From positions 1 through 64,000 of the forward strand of contig NZ_JANGCE010000017.1 in the NCBI RefSeq assembly GCF_024462775.1: a DNA stretch of 64,000 bases, given 5' to 3'. Below, in pieces: positions 16,010 through 24,527 of this stretch (positions within the stretch are counted from its first letter, which is position 1; each line of letters starts with the position of its first letter). Below the pieces are notes generated by a model, which was given only the letters and a program-made list of their open reading frames with translations, was not told the origin of the DNA and made no database searches. The stretch comes from Butyricicoccus faecihominis (lineage in GTDB: Bacteria > Bacillota > Clostridia > Oscillospirales > Butyricicoccaceae). The translations under genes were made by a program, and so were the position numbers.

Positions 16010-16290
16010 CAAACCAAGGACGAAGACGAGTAGCAGGGAGATCGAACCTCTCAGAGAGCCGCGGGCGGTGGGATCGCGGCAGGCAAGAACCTTGTGAATG
16101 GACTTCAGCAGGGCAACGCGAAAGGCCGAAGCATTTTTGGCCGAGTATCAGCGCCGGGGACTCCACCCGTTATCAGGGGAGCGCACATTGATCGATGTGT
16201 GGCCAAAGTGGGCGCTTTTTGCGTCAATTTGGGTGGTACCGCAAGAGTTTACAAACTCCTGTCCCATTTCGGTGGGGCAGGAGTTTTTTT
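16010..16290 (+). promoter_or_regulatory. Tryptophan T-box riboswitch
   Basis: A leader of about 280 nt. The conserved T-box sequence GGGTGGTACCGC lies at 16231-16242; the terminator stem (16253-16266 and 16273-16286) runs into a T7 tract. In Stem I the sequence TGAATGGACTTCA places a TGG tryptophan codon at 16099-16101 in the specifier-loop position. Uncharged tRNA-Trp would pair with TGG and the T-box bulge and favour the antiterminator. The specificity fits the downstream TrpB-type enzyme. It controls trpB2 and probably the DUF1622 gene. Confidence 0.93.
16253..16290 (+). terminator. T-box attenuator hairpin
   Basis: 14-bp stem with TTTCGG-type loop followed by seven Ts, 45 bp before the trpB2 start. 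Competes with the T-box antiterminator. Confidence 0.9.
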
Positions 16291-16335
16291 ATATTTCATA
16301 AGCAAATAATTTATCATAAAGGGAGAGAAACTACT

Positions 16336-17709
16336 ATGGCTAAGATTCCTCACAGACTGTATTTAACGGAAGATCAAATGCCGACGCAGTGGTATAACCT
16401 GCGGGCCGATATGAAAGAGCAGCCCGATCCGATGCTGAACCCCGGCACCATGGAGCCGTTGGAGGAGAAGGACCTTTATCCGATCTTCTGCGAAAAACTG
16501 GCGCATCAGGAGATGGACGGCGAGACCCGCTATGTCGACATCCCGGACGGCATTATGGAGGAATACCGCATTTATCGTCCCTCGCCGCTGATCCGCGCGT
16601 ACAATCTGGAAAAGGCGCTCGATACCCCGGCGAAGATCTATTACAAGTTCGAGGGCAACAACACCTCGGGCAGCCACAAGCTCAACTCCGCCATCGCGCA
16701 GGCGTATTACGCCAAGGAACAGGGCCTGACCTCGCTGACGACCGAGACCGGCGCGGGCCAGTGGGGCACGGCGCTTTCCGAAGCTTGCTCGTTCTACGGC
16801 CTTGACCTGAACGTGTTCATGGTCAAGGTATCCTACGAGCAGAAGCCCTACCGCAAGGCGGTCATGCAGACCTTCGGCGCGAACGTCACCCCTTCGCCCT
16901 CCATGACGACCGATACCGGCCGCGCCATCCTTGCAAACGACCCGAACACCTCGGGCTCGCTCGGCTGCGCGATCTCGGAAGCGGTCGAAATGGCGGTAAA
17001 GCACGAGGGCTGCCGCTACGTGCTCGGCTCGGTACTCAATCAGGTGCTGCTGCACCAGTCCATCATCGGGCTGGAAAGCAAGACCGCCATGGAGATTCTG
17101 GGCGAATACCCGGATATCGTCATCGGCTGCGCGGGCGGCGGCTCCAACCTCGGCGGCCTGATCGCGCCGTTCATGCAGGATAAGCTGACCGGCAAGGCCA
17201 ATCCCCGCATTATCGCGGTCGAGCCCGCTTCCTGCCCGTCGCTCACACGCGGCAAGTACGCCTATGATTTCTGCGATACCGGCCACGTGACCCCGCTGGC
17301 GCGTATGTACACGCTCGGCAACGGCTTCATCCCGGCTTCCAACCACGCGGGCGGCCTGCGCTACCACGGTATGAGCCCCATCCTTTCCAAGCTGTACCAC
17401 GATGGCTACATGGAAGCGACCGCCGTCAAGCAGACCGATGTGTTTGACGCCGCCGTTCAGTTCGCCAAGCTGGAAACCATTCTACCCGCGCCCGAATCGT
17501 CCCACGCGATTCGCTGCGCGATCGATGAAGCGATCAAGTGCCGCGAATCCGGCGAGGCCAAGACCATTCTCTTCGGCCTGACCGGCACCGGCTATTTCGA
17601 TATGGCCGCTTATGAAGCATACCTGAATCACACCATGGTCAACCACGTACCCTCCGACGAAGAATTAGAGCAGGGCTTTGCTACCCTGCCGAAACAGCCG
17701 GAGGCGTAA
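16336..17709 (+). CDS. trpB: Tryptophan synthase beta chain, TrpB2 type
   Basis: 457 residues, longer than classical TrpB1 (about 400), as expected for TrpB2. PLP-dependent; joins indole and serine to give tryptophan. The PLP lysine is near 115 in SGSHKLNSA, followed by TTETGAGQWGTAL; the phosphate-binding loop is GCAGGGSNLGG; the C-terminal part contains LPAPESSHAI and LTGTGYFDM. The long N-terminal extension (YLTEDQMPTQWYNL, DGIMEEYRIYRPSPL) is typical of TrpB2. No trpA is nearby, so it may salvage free indole. ATG 16336 has AGGGAG upstream. Regulated by the Trp T-box. Confidence 0.94.
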   Translation: MAKIPHRLYLTEDQMPTQWYNLRADMKEQPDPMLNPGTMEPLEEKDLYPIFCEKLAHQEMDGETRYVDIPDGIMEEYRIYRPSPLIRAYNLEKALDTPAKIYYKFEGNNTSGSHKLNSAIAQAYYAKEQGLTSLTTETGAGQWGTALSEACSFYGLDLNVFMVKVSYEQKPYRKAVMQTFGANVTPSPSMTTDTGRAILANDPNTSGSLGCAISEAVEMAVKHEGCRYVLGSVLNQVLLHQSIIGLESKTAMEILGEYPDIVIGCAGGGSNLGGLIAPFMQDKLTGKANPRIIAVEPASCPSLTRGKYAYDFCDTGHVTPLARMYTLGNGFIPASNHAGGLRYHGMSPILSKLYHDGYMEATAVKQTDVFDAAVQFAKLETILPAPESSHAIRCAIDEAIKCRESGEAKTILFGLTGTGYFDMAAYEAYLNHTMVNHVPSDEELEQGFATLPKQPEA

Positions 17710-17751
17710 AAACGGAAGGGGGTAAAGCCGATCGAACAACTGCATAGCCTT

Positions 17752-18063
17752 TTGGCGTTCGTGACGGACGCCGCCATCCTGCTCTTTGAGCTGGGCGGCG
17801 TATCCGTCATTGTAGTCACAGGCGCTATGGGGCTTTACCACTATCTGCGGCGCGATCCGTTTACCCGCTTAAAGCTTGCCAAGGGCATGTCCACGGGATT
17901 GGAATTTAAGCTGGGCAGCGAAATCCTACGCACGGTCGTCGTACGCGAGTTCTCCGAGATTATGCTGGTCGGCGCGATCATCATTTTGCGCGCGGCGCTT
18001 ACCCTGCTGATTCATTGGGAGATCAAAACAGAAGAATCCGCACATGAAAAAGCGGCCCCTTAA
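17752..18063 (+). CDS. DUF1622 membrane protein
   Basis: 103 residues from TTG 17752. Two long membrane helices (about 6-28 and 66-90) flank FKLGSEILRTVVVREFSE, the core of the DUF1622 family; biochemical role unknown. The start is uncertain: TTG 17752 has no ribosome binding site, whereas GGAAGGGGG at 17714-17722 is ideally placed (8 nt) for an in-frame ATC at 17731, which would give 110 residues and a fuller first helix. It lies 42 bp after trpB2 and is probably co-transcribed under the T-box, so a link to tryptophan or indole handling is possible. Confidence 0.75.
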   Translation: MAFVTDAAILLFELGGVSVIVVTGAMGLYHYLRRDPFTRLKLAKGMSTGLEFKLGSEILRTVVVREFSEIMLVGAIIILRAALTLLIHWEIKTEESAHEKAAP

Positions 18064-18085
18064 GGGGCCGCTTTTTCATGTGCGG
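18038..18085. terminator. 48-bp perfect palindrome, bidirectional terminator
   Basis: Two 24-bp arms meet at TTAA (centre 18061/18062) with no mismatch; A5 and T5 tracts inside the arms act as U-tracts for both directions. It contains the last seven sense codons and the stop codon of the DUF1622 gene and ends 11 bp before the stop of the convergent rpiR gene. Confidence 0.85.
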
Positions 18086-18096
18086 TCGCCCGCTTT

Positions 18097-18861
18097 TCAT
18101 AATCCATTCCGCTGCCGGTCCACATATTCCAGATACCGGAGCAGCAGAAATTCGTTGACCTGAAAAATCAGGTTGACCGGCCACAGTTCGACCGGCACGC
18201 CCGCGTCGATGGCGTGGGTGAAAAAGGGGATGTTGATATCGCTCAGGTAGATCAGCCGGTTGCCCTGCACACGGCAGATGGAGACGATCGTCCGTCCCTT
18301 TTGCTTGAGCTGCTCGGCAATGGCGTTGACAAACGCATTATTGCCCGATAGCGAGATAAAGATCATCAAATCGTTCTCGCCCAGCCGTCCGGCGAGCTTG
18401 CGCATCTCCTCCTCACCCTCCACCGTGTGGAAAAGCTTGTTGCCGTGGAAAAACTTCTGCTTCAGATCCTGCGCGGCAAGCTGCTGCACGCTGCCCGAGC
18501 CGTAAATATAGATCTTGTCCGCCCGGTCGATCAGGGTGAACAGATCCGATAGGTCCACCATGCAGAGGTATTCCATCGTTTGCTGATAATCCTGTATGGT
18601 GCGCGTGATTTCGTCGCTGCGAAAGCGGTTTTGCGCGGGCTCCTGCCATTTCAGCAGCACCTTGAGTTCGCTGAAGCCGGTCAGCCCCAGCTTTTTGGCA
18701 AAGCGCAAAATCGTCGTGTGCGAAATGCTGCACGCGGCGGCCAGCTCGTCGATCGAGCCGTCGCGGCACTGCGCGGGGTGGGTGCGGATGTAGTCCCAAA
18801 TGTAAAGATCGTTCTCGCTCAGCTTATGGTAATTCTGCTCGATCAGCGTTTCCAGCGTCAC
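18097..18861 (-). CDS. MurR/RpiR-family transcriptional regulator (second of a tandem pair)
   Basis: 254 residues. N-terminal HTH_6 domain (about 1-75) with SISHTTILRFAKKLGLTGFSELK; C-terminal SIS sugar-phosphate-binding domain (about 105-230) with IYIYGSGSVQQLAAQDLKQKF and LMIFISLSGNN. GTG start at 18861, with AAAGGAGG 9 nt upstream. The first 38 bp overlap the end of the other rpiR gene, so the two are coupled. RpiR proteins such as GlvR and MalR control alpha-glucoside operons; the PTS/GH4 operon just upstream is the likely target. Confidence 0.9.
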   Translation of the reverse strand: MTLETLIEQNYHKLSENDLYIWDYIRTHPAQCRDGSIDELAAACSISHTTILRFAKKLGLTGFSELKVLLKWQEPAQNRFRSDEITRTIQDYQQTMEYLCMVDLSDLFTLIDRADKIYIYGSGSVQQLAAQDLKQKFFHGNKLFHTVEGEEEMRKLAGRLGENDLMIFISLSGNNAFVNAIAEQLKQKGRTIVSICRVQGNRLIYLSDINIPFFTHAIDAGVPVELWPVNLIFQVNEFLLLRYLEYVDRQRNGL

Positions 18862-19621
18862 GCCCGGCCGCCTCCTTTCGGTATTCCATGTATTTCAGGA
18901 ATAAAAGTTCGATCAGGATAAAAAAAGAGGTGGTCGATTGATATTGCGCGCCCAGCTCCTGCTCGGTCATTTCAATGGTGGAAACGTACAGCCGCGTGTC
19001 GCACAGCTGCGCGAGCGTGTTTTCCCGCAGCCGTGTGACCGAAACGACCGGGATGCCGCGCACCTTGAGCGCCTGCGCTAAGCTGAGCACATGCGGCGAT
19101 TCGCCGGACACGGATAGGATCAGCACCAAATCGCGCGCGGTCACGTTTTGCAGCAGTACATCGGCTTCGCTGCCCGCGTGGATGTGGAAGAACCACCGGT
19201 CGCCCACCAGAAAGACGCGGCACAGCTCGCGCGCCACCGCATCTTGCAGCATACCGGAACTGAATACATAAAGGTTTTCCGCCTGATCGATCTGCCGGAA
19301 CAGGTCCGTACAGTCCTTTTGGCAGATGGCGTCCATCATTTGGCGGTAAGCGTCGCACGCTTGGCCGATGTAGTCCGGGGCCTGTCCCTGCTGCTCGTCC
19401 AGCTCCATGCGCATGAGCAGCTTGAGCTCGCTGTAGCCCTGTAGGCCCAGCTTTTGCGCAAAGCGCAGAATGGTGGTGCGCGAAACGTTGCAGCGCTTTG
19501 CCAGCTCTTCGATCGACAGGCGGGCGCAGGCGCGTTTGCGCGGCGCGATATAGTTCCAAATATACAGGTCGTTATCCCCAAGCTGTGGACGGTGCTCGTT
19601 AAACAGTTCATCCAGCTTCAC
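18824..19621 (-). CDS. MurR/RpiR-family transcriptional regulator (first of a tandem pair)
   Basis: 265 residues, same layout as its downstream neighbour: HTH_6 (NVSRTTILRFAQKLGLQGYSELK) and SIS domain (LYVFSSGMLQDAVARELCRVF, LVLILSVSGESPHVL). The two N-termini align closely (NDLYIWNYI / NDLYIWDYI), indicating an old tandem duplication, while the SIS domains have diverged and may sense different sugar phosphates. GTG start 19621, with AAAGGGG about 9 nt upstream. Confidence 0.9.
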   Translation of the reverse strand: MKLDELFNEHRPQLGDNDLYIWNYIAPRKRACARLSIEELAKRCNVSRTTILRFAQKLGLQGYSELKLLMRMELDEQQGQAPDYIGQACDAYRQMMDAICQKDCTDLFRQIDQAENLYVFSSGMLQDAVARELCRVFLVGDRWFFHIHAGSEADVLLQNVTARDLVLILSVSGESPHVLSLAQALKVRGIPVVSVTRLRENTLAQLCDTRLYVSTIEMTEQELGAQYQSTTSFFILIELLFLKYMEYRKEAAGRDAGNADRAELP

Positions 19622-19730
19622 GCGGTCCAGCCCCTTTGCACCCTTTTTTACCAGTATACCGGATGGGGCGGGGAATGTCCAGCAAGACGGCGGGGAGGGG
19701 ACACCAATGTCGTTTGGTTTGGGTTTGTAT

Positions 19731-19884
19731 TGTCATTCTGAGGAACGTAGTGACGAGACCGTAGTCCTCTATCCTTTGATCGCCGCCGAGCGGCGATCGA
19801 ATGAGAGCGAATCTCGCGCGAACGCGCGCATTTCGGCAGAGACCGCGCGTTCGCGCGAGATCCTTCGCTCCGCTCAGGATGACA
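19731..19884. repeat. Dispersed palindromic repeat, copy A
   Basis: Ends are near-inverted (TGTCATTCTGAGG ... CTCAGGATGACA) and the interior has GCGCGAACGCGCG and its inverse, with GATCGCCGCCGAGCGGCGATC in this copy only. The same family is at 30452-30554 and 63183-63286. With the hairpin at 19943 it fills the 389-bp gap between rpiR and the GH4 gene; no other gene is seen there. Confidence 0.8.
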
Positions 19885-19942
19885 GACATATACAATTTCC
19901 TTAACTAAATGACATTGGCGGCGCGAATCACCAAGAATGCAC

Positions 19943-19968
19943 AAAAGACCGACTTTCGTCGGTCTTTT
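19943..19968 (-). terminator. Terminator of the PTS/GH4 operon
   Basis: Perfect 11-bp stem (19943-19953 and 19958-19968) with a 4-nt loop; the minus-strand transcript ends in TTTTGTG, 42 bp after the GH4 gene stop. Confidence 0.75.
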
Positions 19969-20010
19969 GCTCGCGATGGGAACCTTATGATGAATGAAAA
20001 GGAGTGGGCT

Positions 20011-21360
<1,350 letters not shown>

Positions 21361-21395
21361 TTAAAGTGGTTGGTTTAACAAAAGGGTTAAGGCTC

Positions 21396-21902
21396 TTAAA
21401 ACGCCAGCCCCAGCCGGCACATGGCGAACAGGCACAGCCCGGCAAGCAGGATCACCAGTACGCTGCCGCCCGCCTCGCGTACAAACTGCCGCTTATCGCA
21501 CTGGCGGAACGCGGCGGCGGGACGCAGCGCGTAGACTCTGCCGGTCTTCCATACGATCAGACCCAGACCGATCACGCCGACCGTGCTCATCAGCATCAGC
21601 TCGGCGACCAGCAGCAGGGTGAGATTCACCAGCGCCCACGCCGTGCGGCCATCCGCGAGGCGGCGCTCGGCGAGAATGACGAGCCACGCCGCGTAGGGCT
21701 GTATCATCGCGGAGAGGAAGGAGACCGCCATCGCCGGGTTTCCCGCGAGCACGCCGTCCGCGGTCAGGCTCGCGCCGCCCGCGCCGATCGTCAGGTAGCC
21801 GAGGCAGAGGAAGGGCATCAAAACCAGCGCCAGCTTTAAAATGTTAAAGTACCGGTTCAGCTTCGCGTCTTTCAGCGGAGCGGTAAGCTGCAGATCCATC
21901 AT
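21396..21902 (-). CDS. Four-helix membrane protein in the PTS operon, unknown
   Basis: 168 residues from ATG 21902 (AAGGAG about 10 nt upstream; ATG 21911 abuts the ribosome binding site). Four predicted membrane helices (about 24-45, 58-78, 88-125 as a long pair, 145-165) and no recognised motif. It lies 24 bp after the EIICB gene and 50 bp before the GH4 gene, so it belongs to the operon. It is not an EIIA or EIIB. Function unknown; an accessory to uptake is possible. Confidence 0.75.
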   Translation of the reverse strand: MMDLQLTAPLKDAKLNRYFNILKLALVLMPFLCLGYLTIGAGGASLTADGVLAGNPAMAVSFLSAMIQPYAAWLVILAERRLADGRTAWALVNLTLLLVAELMLMSTVGVIGLGLIVWKTGRVYALRPAAAFRQCDKRQFVREAGGSVLVILLAGLCLFAMCRLGLAF

Positions 21903-21926
21903 CAATGGCATCTCCTTTTTTTCTCG

Positions 21927-23525
21927 TTAGGTTTTGACTAACATCAGGTCTTCCACATTGGCGCGCACCTTGGCGACCGACAGGCCCACGATGACCTGCA
22001 CGCTCTTGCCCTTTACCATCGCGCCGTGCGTGCCGATGGACTTAAAGTATCCGTCCGGCTGTACCTTGGTCGCGTCCTTTACATTGACGCGCAGCCGGGT
22101 CGCGCAGTTGGTCAGCTCTTCGATATTATCCGCGCCGCCAAGTCCTTCGAGAATGCGGGCGGCTAAGCTGTCGCCTCCGGCGGCCTGCTGTGCGGGTTGG
22201 TCGTCGGTCTTGCCCTCCGCCTGCCGTTCGCGGTACTCCTTTTTCGAGTAGAACTTGACGTCTCCGGTGTCGATCTCGCGGCCGGGCGTTTTAAAGTCAA
22301 ATTTTTGTATCAGGAATTTAAAGACGAGGAACCATATCACGGTGAACACCAGACCGATGCCGAGCATCACCAGATACTGCCAGCCATGGTTCGCGCCGAG
22401 CGGGATCCAGTTAAGGGAAGCCATCTCGATCGCGCCGCCCGAGTGGATGCCTACAATGCCCGCCAGATACATGACGGTGGACAGGGTCGCGGCCAGCAGC
22501 GCGTGCACGACGAATAGCGGCGGCGCGACGAATAGGAACGTGAACTCGATCGGCTCGGTCACGCCGCACAGAATCGCGGTGAGCGTGATCGGAATGAGCA
22601 GAGCCATGACCTGCTTTTTCTTTTCAGGCCGCGCGGTGGAGTAGAACGCGAGCGCGATGCCCGGGCAGCCGAAAATCTTGGAAAAGCCGGTCGCCGTGAA
22701 GCCCGCTTCGGGCACGAGCGATTTGAGCGGCGCGGTCGAAGCGGCCAGCTCGGGCAGCTTGGTCGCCCAGTAGGAGTACAGGCCGCCGGGTACGACCGCG
22801 TTGTCGTAATAGAAGGGAGAGTACAGGATGTGATGCAGGCCGAAGGGGATGAGCATGCGCTCCAGAAAGATGAACACCCAAACGCCCGCCGCGCCGGCGT
22901 GTGTGACAAACCCCTGAAAGGCCAGCATGCCAAGTTGAATTTTGGGCCAGATGAGGGCGGAGAGCAGCGCCGCCGGGATCATCACGAAAAAACCTACCAT
23001 GAAAACAAAGGTCGAACCGTTGAACGAGCCCAGCCAGTCGGGCAGCTCGGTTTCGTAAAACCGGTTGTGCAGCCAAATGACGAGGCCGGATACCGCCAGC
23101 GCGCCCAGCATACCCATGTCGAGCGTTTTGATGTTGGCGATCATCGCAAGGCCGCTGGTGCCGCCCACCTCGGCTGAAAAGTCAACGCCGAACGCGCCGC
23201 CCCACTGGGAAAGCATCGTGCTCAGGAAGTAATGGAAGGTTAGGTACAAAACGAGCGCTTCCATACAGCAGCGGGCGTTTTGCTTTTTTGCCATGCCGAT
23301 CGGCAGGGCCACCGCGAACAGCAGCGGCAGTTGGTTGAACACGGTCCAGCCGCCTTGCAAAATAACGTTCCAGCATTGGTAGAACATGCTTTCGGGCCGG
23401 GCCAGATCGCCCATGATCGCTTCGGTGGTGAACAGCGTGCCCACGCCGACCACGATGCCCGCAAACGCGAACAGCAGGACGGGTGTGAACATTGCGCCGC
23501 CGAACTTTTGAATTTTTTGCATCAT
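21927..23525 (-). CDS. PTS alpha-glucoside/maltose-type EIICB permease
   Basis: 532 residues from ATG 23525, where the family N-terminus MQKIQKFGGAMFTPVLLFAF begins; an ATG at 23585 adds 20 basic residues without a ribosome binding site. The EIIC domain (about 1-410) has about ten helices with GLHHILYSPFYY and GVTEPIEFTFLFVAPP (sugar-binding region). The EIIB domain (about 440-530) has phospho-Cys in NCATRLRVNV. Closest in type to GlvC/MalP. Takes up and phosphorylates an alpha-glucoside for the GH4 enzyme. EIIA is absent and must come from elsewhere. Confidence 0.93.
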   Translation of the reverse strand: MMQKIQKFGGAMFTPVLLFAFAGIVVGVGTLFTTEAIMGDLARPESMFYQCWNVILQGGWTVFNQLPLLFAVALPIGMAKKQNARCCMEALVLYLTFHYFLSTMLSQWGGAFGVDFSAEVGGTSGLAMIANIKTLDMGMLGALAVSGLVIWLHNRFYETELPDWLGSFNGSTFVFMVGFFVMIPAALLSALIWPKIQLGMLAFQGFVTHAGAAGVWVFIFLERMLIPFGLHHILYSPFYYDNAVVPGGLYSYWATKLPELAASTAPLKSLVPEAGFTATGFSKIFGCPGIALAFYSTARPEKKKQVMALLIPITLTAILCGVTEPIEFTFLFVAPPLFVVHALLAATLSTVMYLAGIVGIHSGGAIEMASLNWIPLGANHGWQYLVMLGIGLVFTVIWFLVFKFLIQKFDFKTPGREIDTGDVKFYSKKEYRERQAEGKTDDQPAQQAAGGDSLAARILEGLGGADNIEELTNCATRLRVNVKDATKVQPDGYFKSIGTHGAMVKGKSVQVIVGLSVAKVRANVEDLMLVKT

Positions 23526-23670
23526 AACCTTGAAATCGTCACCCTTTCTCTTACGTCTCTTTACCAGCCGGCTTTCTTGTTGCATTCAGCATATCAGGTT
23601 TTGGAAGGGGCCGCAATGGGTTTGCGGCCTTTGGGGACGGGGCGGGCGGTTTGATCGTATTTCACTTTTT

Positions 23671-23686
23671 CTGTGATTTTTCACAG
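23671..23686. promoter_or_regulatory. Palindrome upstream of the PTS operon, candidate operator
   Basis: CTGTGATTTTTCACAG, 6-bp arms around TTTT, 145 bp upstream of the EIICB start, in the divergent gap to vanZ. Could be an RpiR operator for the sugar operon. It is not a CcpA cre site, and a CRP site would need a 6-bp spacer. Confidence 0.35.
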
Positions 23687-23823
23687 TGTATCAATGAACC
23701 AAATGATGCGCTCGCGGCTCTTATCAGTAAGACAAAATGCGTCCTTTATCATTTCTTAAGAATTTCCCGCCGGTTTTGGCAAGAAAACCGTGGTATCCTA
23801 AGTATCTATGGAGGAAGTGAAAA

Positions 23824-24447
23824 ATGGAAACTTATATCATATTGGCCTATCAATTCGCGGCGGTGCTGCTGCCGTGCGTTGTGGTTTACGCGCTGCTGCG
23901 CGGACGCGGTAAGCATGAGAGCGGCGCTGCCGCAGGGCGGCTGCCGCTGGTGTTGTTGCTCGCCGCGTATTTTTGCGCCGTCTTTTATTTGACCGGTTCG
24001 GGCACGCTGTACGATCTGCTGCGGCACGGGCTGGAGCTGGAGCGCGCGAACATCAACTGGCTGCCCTTTTCGCACGATATCAGCCTTGTCGGCTATGTGC
24101 TGAACGTGGTGCTGTTTCTGCCGCTGGGGTTTTTGCTGCCCGTGATCTGGCCGTGTATGCGAAGCCTTAGCCGCGTGGCGCTGTCCGGGCTTTCGGTATC
24201 GCTGCTGATCGAGCTGAGCCAGCTTTTGAACCCGCGCAGCTCGGATGTGGACGACCTGCTCATGAATACACTCGGCGCGGTGCTGGGCTATCTGGCGTTC
24301 CGGGTGCTCGCGGGCCTGCTGCGCCGCGACGTCAAGCGCACGCCGGCGGGCAAGGGCGCGCCCGCTCTTTATATCGCCGCGCTGTTTTTGGGCAATTTTC
24401 TTTTGTACAATGAAATGGGCATCGCCGGGCTGCTGTACGGCTTTTAA
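23824..24447 (+). CDS. VanZ-family membrane protein
   Basis: 207 residues with about five membrane helices. The VanZ-like core (about 40-165) has INWLPFSH, GYVLNVVLFLPLGFLLP, LLIELSQLL and RSSDVDDLLMNTLGAVLGY, the conserved motifs of the family, several of whose members affect lipoglycopeptide sensitivity. There are no vanA/vanH-type genes nearby, so a resistance role is not implied. GAGGAAGTG precedes the ATG. It is followed by an LtaS-like gene with its own promoter; both act at the envelope. Confidence 0.9.
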   Translation: METYIILAYQFAAVLLPCVVVYALLRGRGKHESGAAAGRLPLVLLLAAYFCAVFYLTGSGTLYDLLRHGLELERANINWLPFSHDISLVGYVLNVVLFLPLGFLLPVIWPCMRSLSRVALSGLSVSLLIELSQLLNPRSSDVDDLLMNTLGAVLGYLAFRVLAGLLRRDVKRTPAGKGAPALYIAALFLGNFLLYNEMGIAGLLYGF

Positions 24448-24471
24448 GGGCGCGGCTGTGTAAAATTTTCG

Positions 24472-24500
24472 TTGCGTCCCCGTAAAATCTGCTTTATACT
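24472..24500 (+). promoter_or_regulatory. Promoter of the LtaS-like gene
   Basis: TTGCGT (24472-24477), 17-bp spacer, TATACT (24495-24500), 27 bp before the start codon. Confidence 0.7.
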
Positions 24501-24527
24501 GTCTGTTGGAAGACAGGGGGCGGTCGT

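Noticed and set aside
16195-16335. N-terminal extension of TrpB2
   Set aside because: The extra codons coincide with the T-box antiterminator and terminator; the family N-terminus and ribosome binding site support ATG 16336.
23671-23686. CRP or CcpA (cre) site before the PTS operon
   Set aside because: Half sites TGTGA/TCACA are 4 bp apart instead of 6, and the cre consensus with central CG is absent; kept only as a generic palindrome.
23824-24447. Glycopeptide resistance locus from the VanZ match
   Set aside because: No vanH/A/X or vanRS genes nearby; lone VanZ-family proteins are common and not evidence of resistance.
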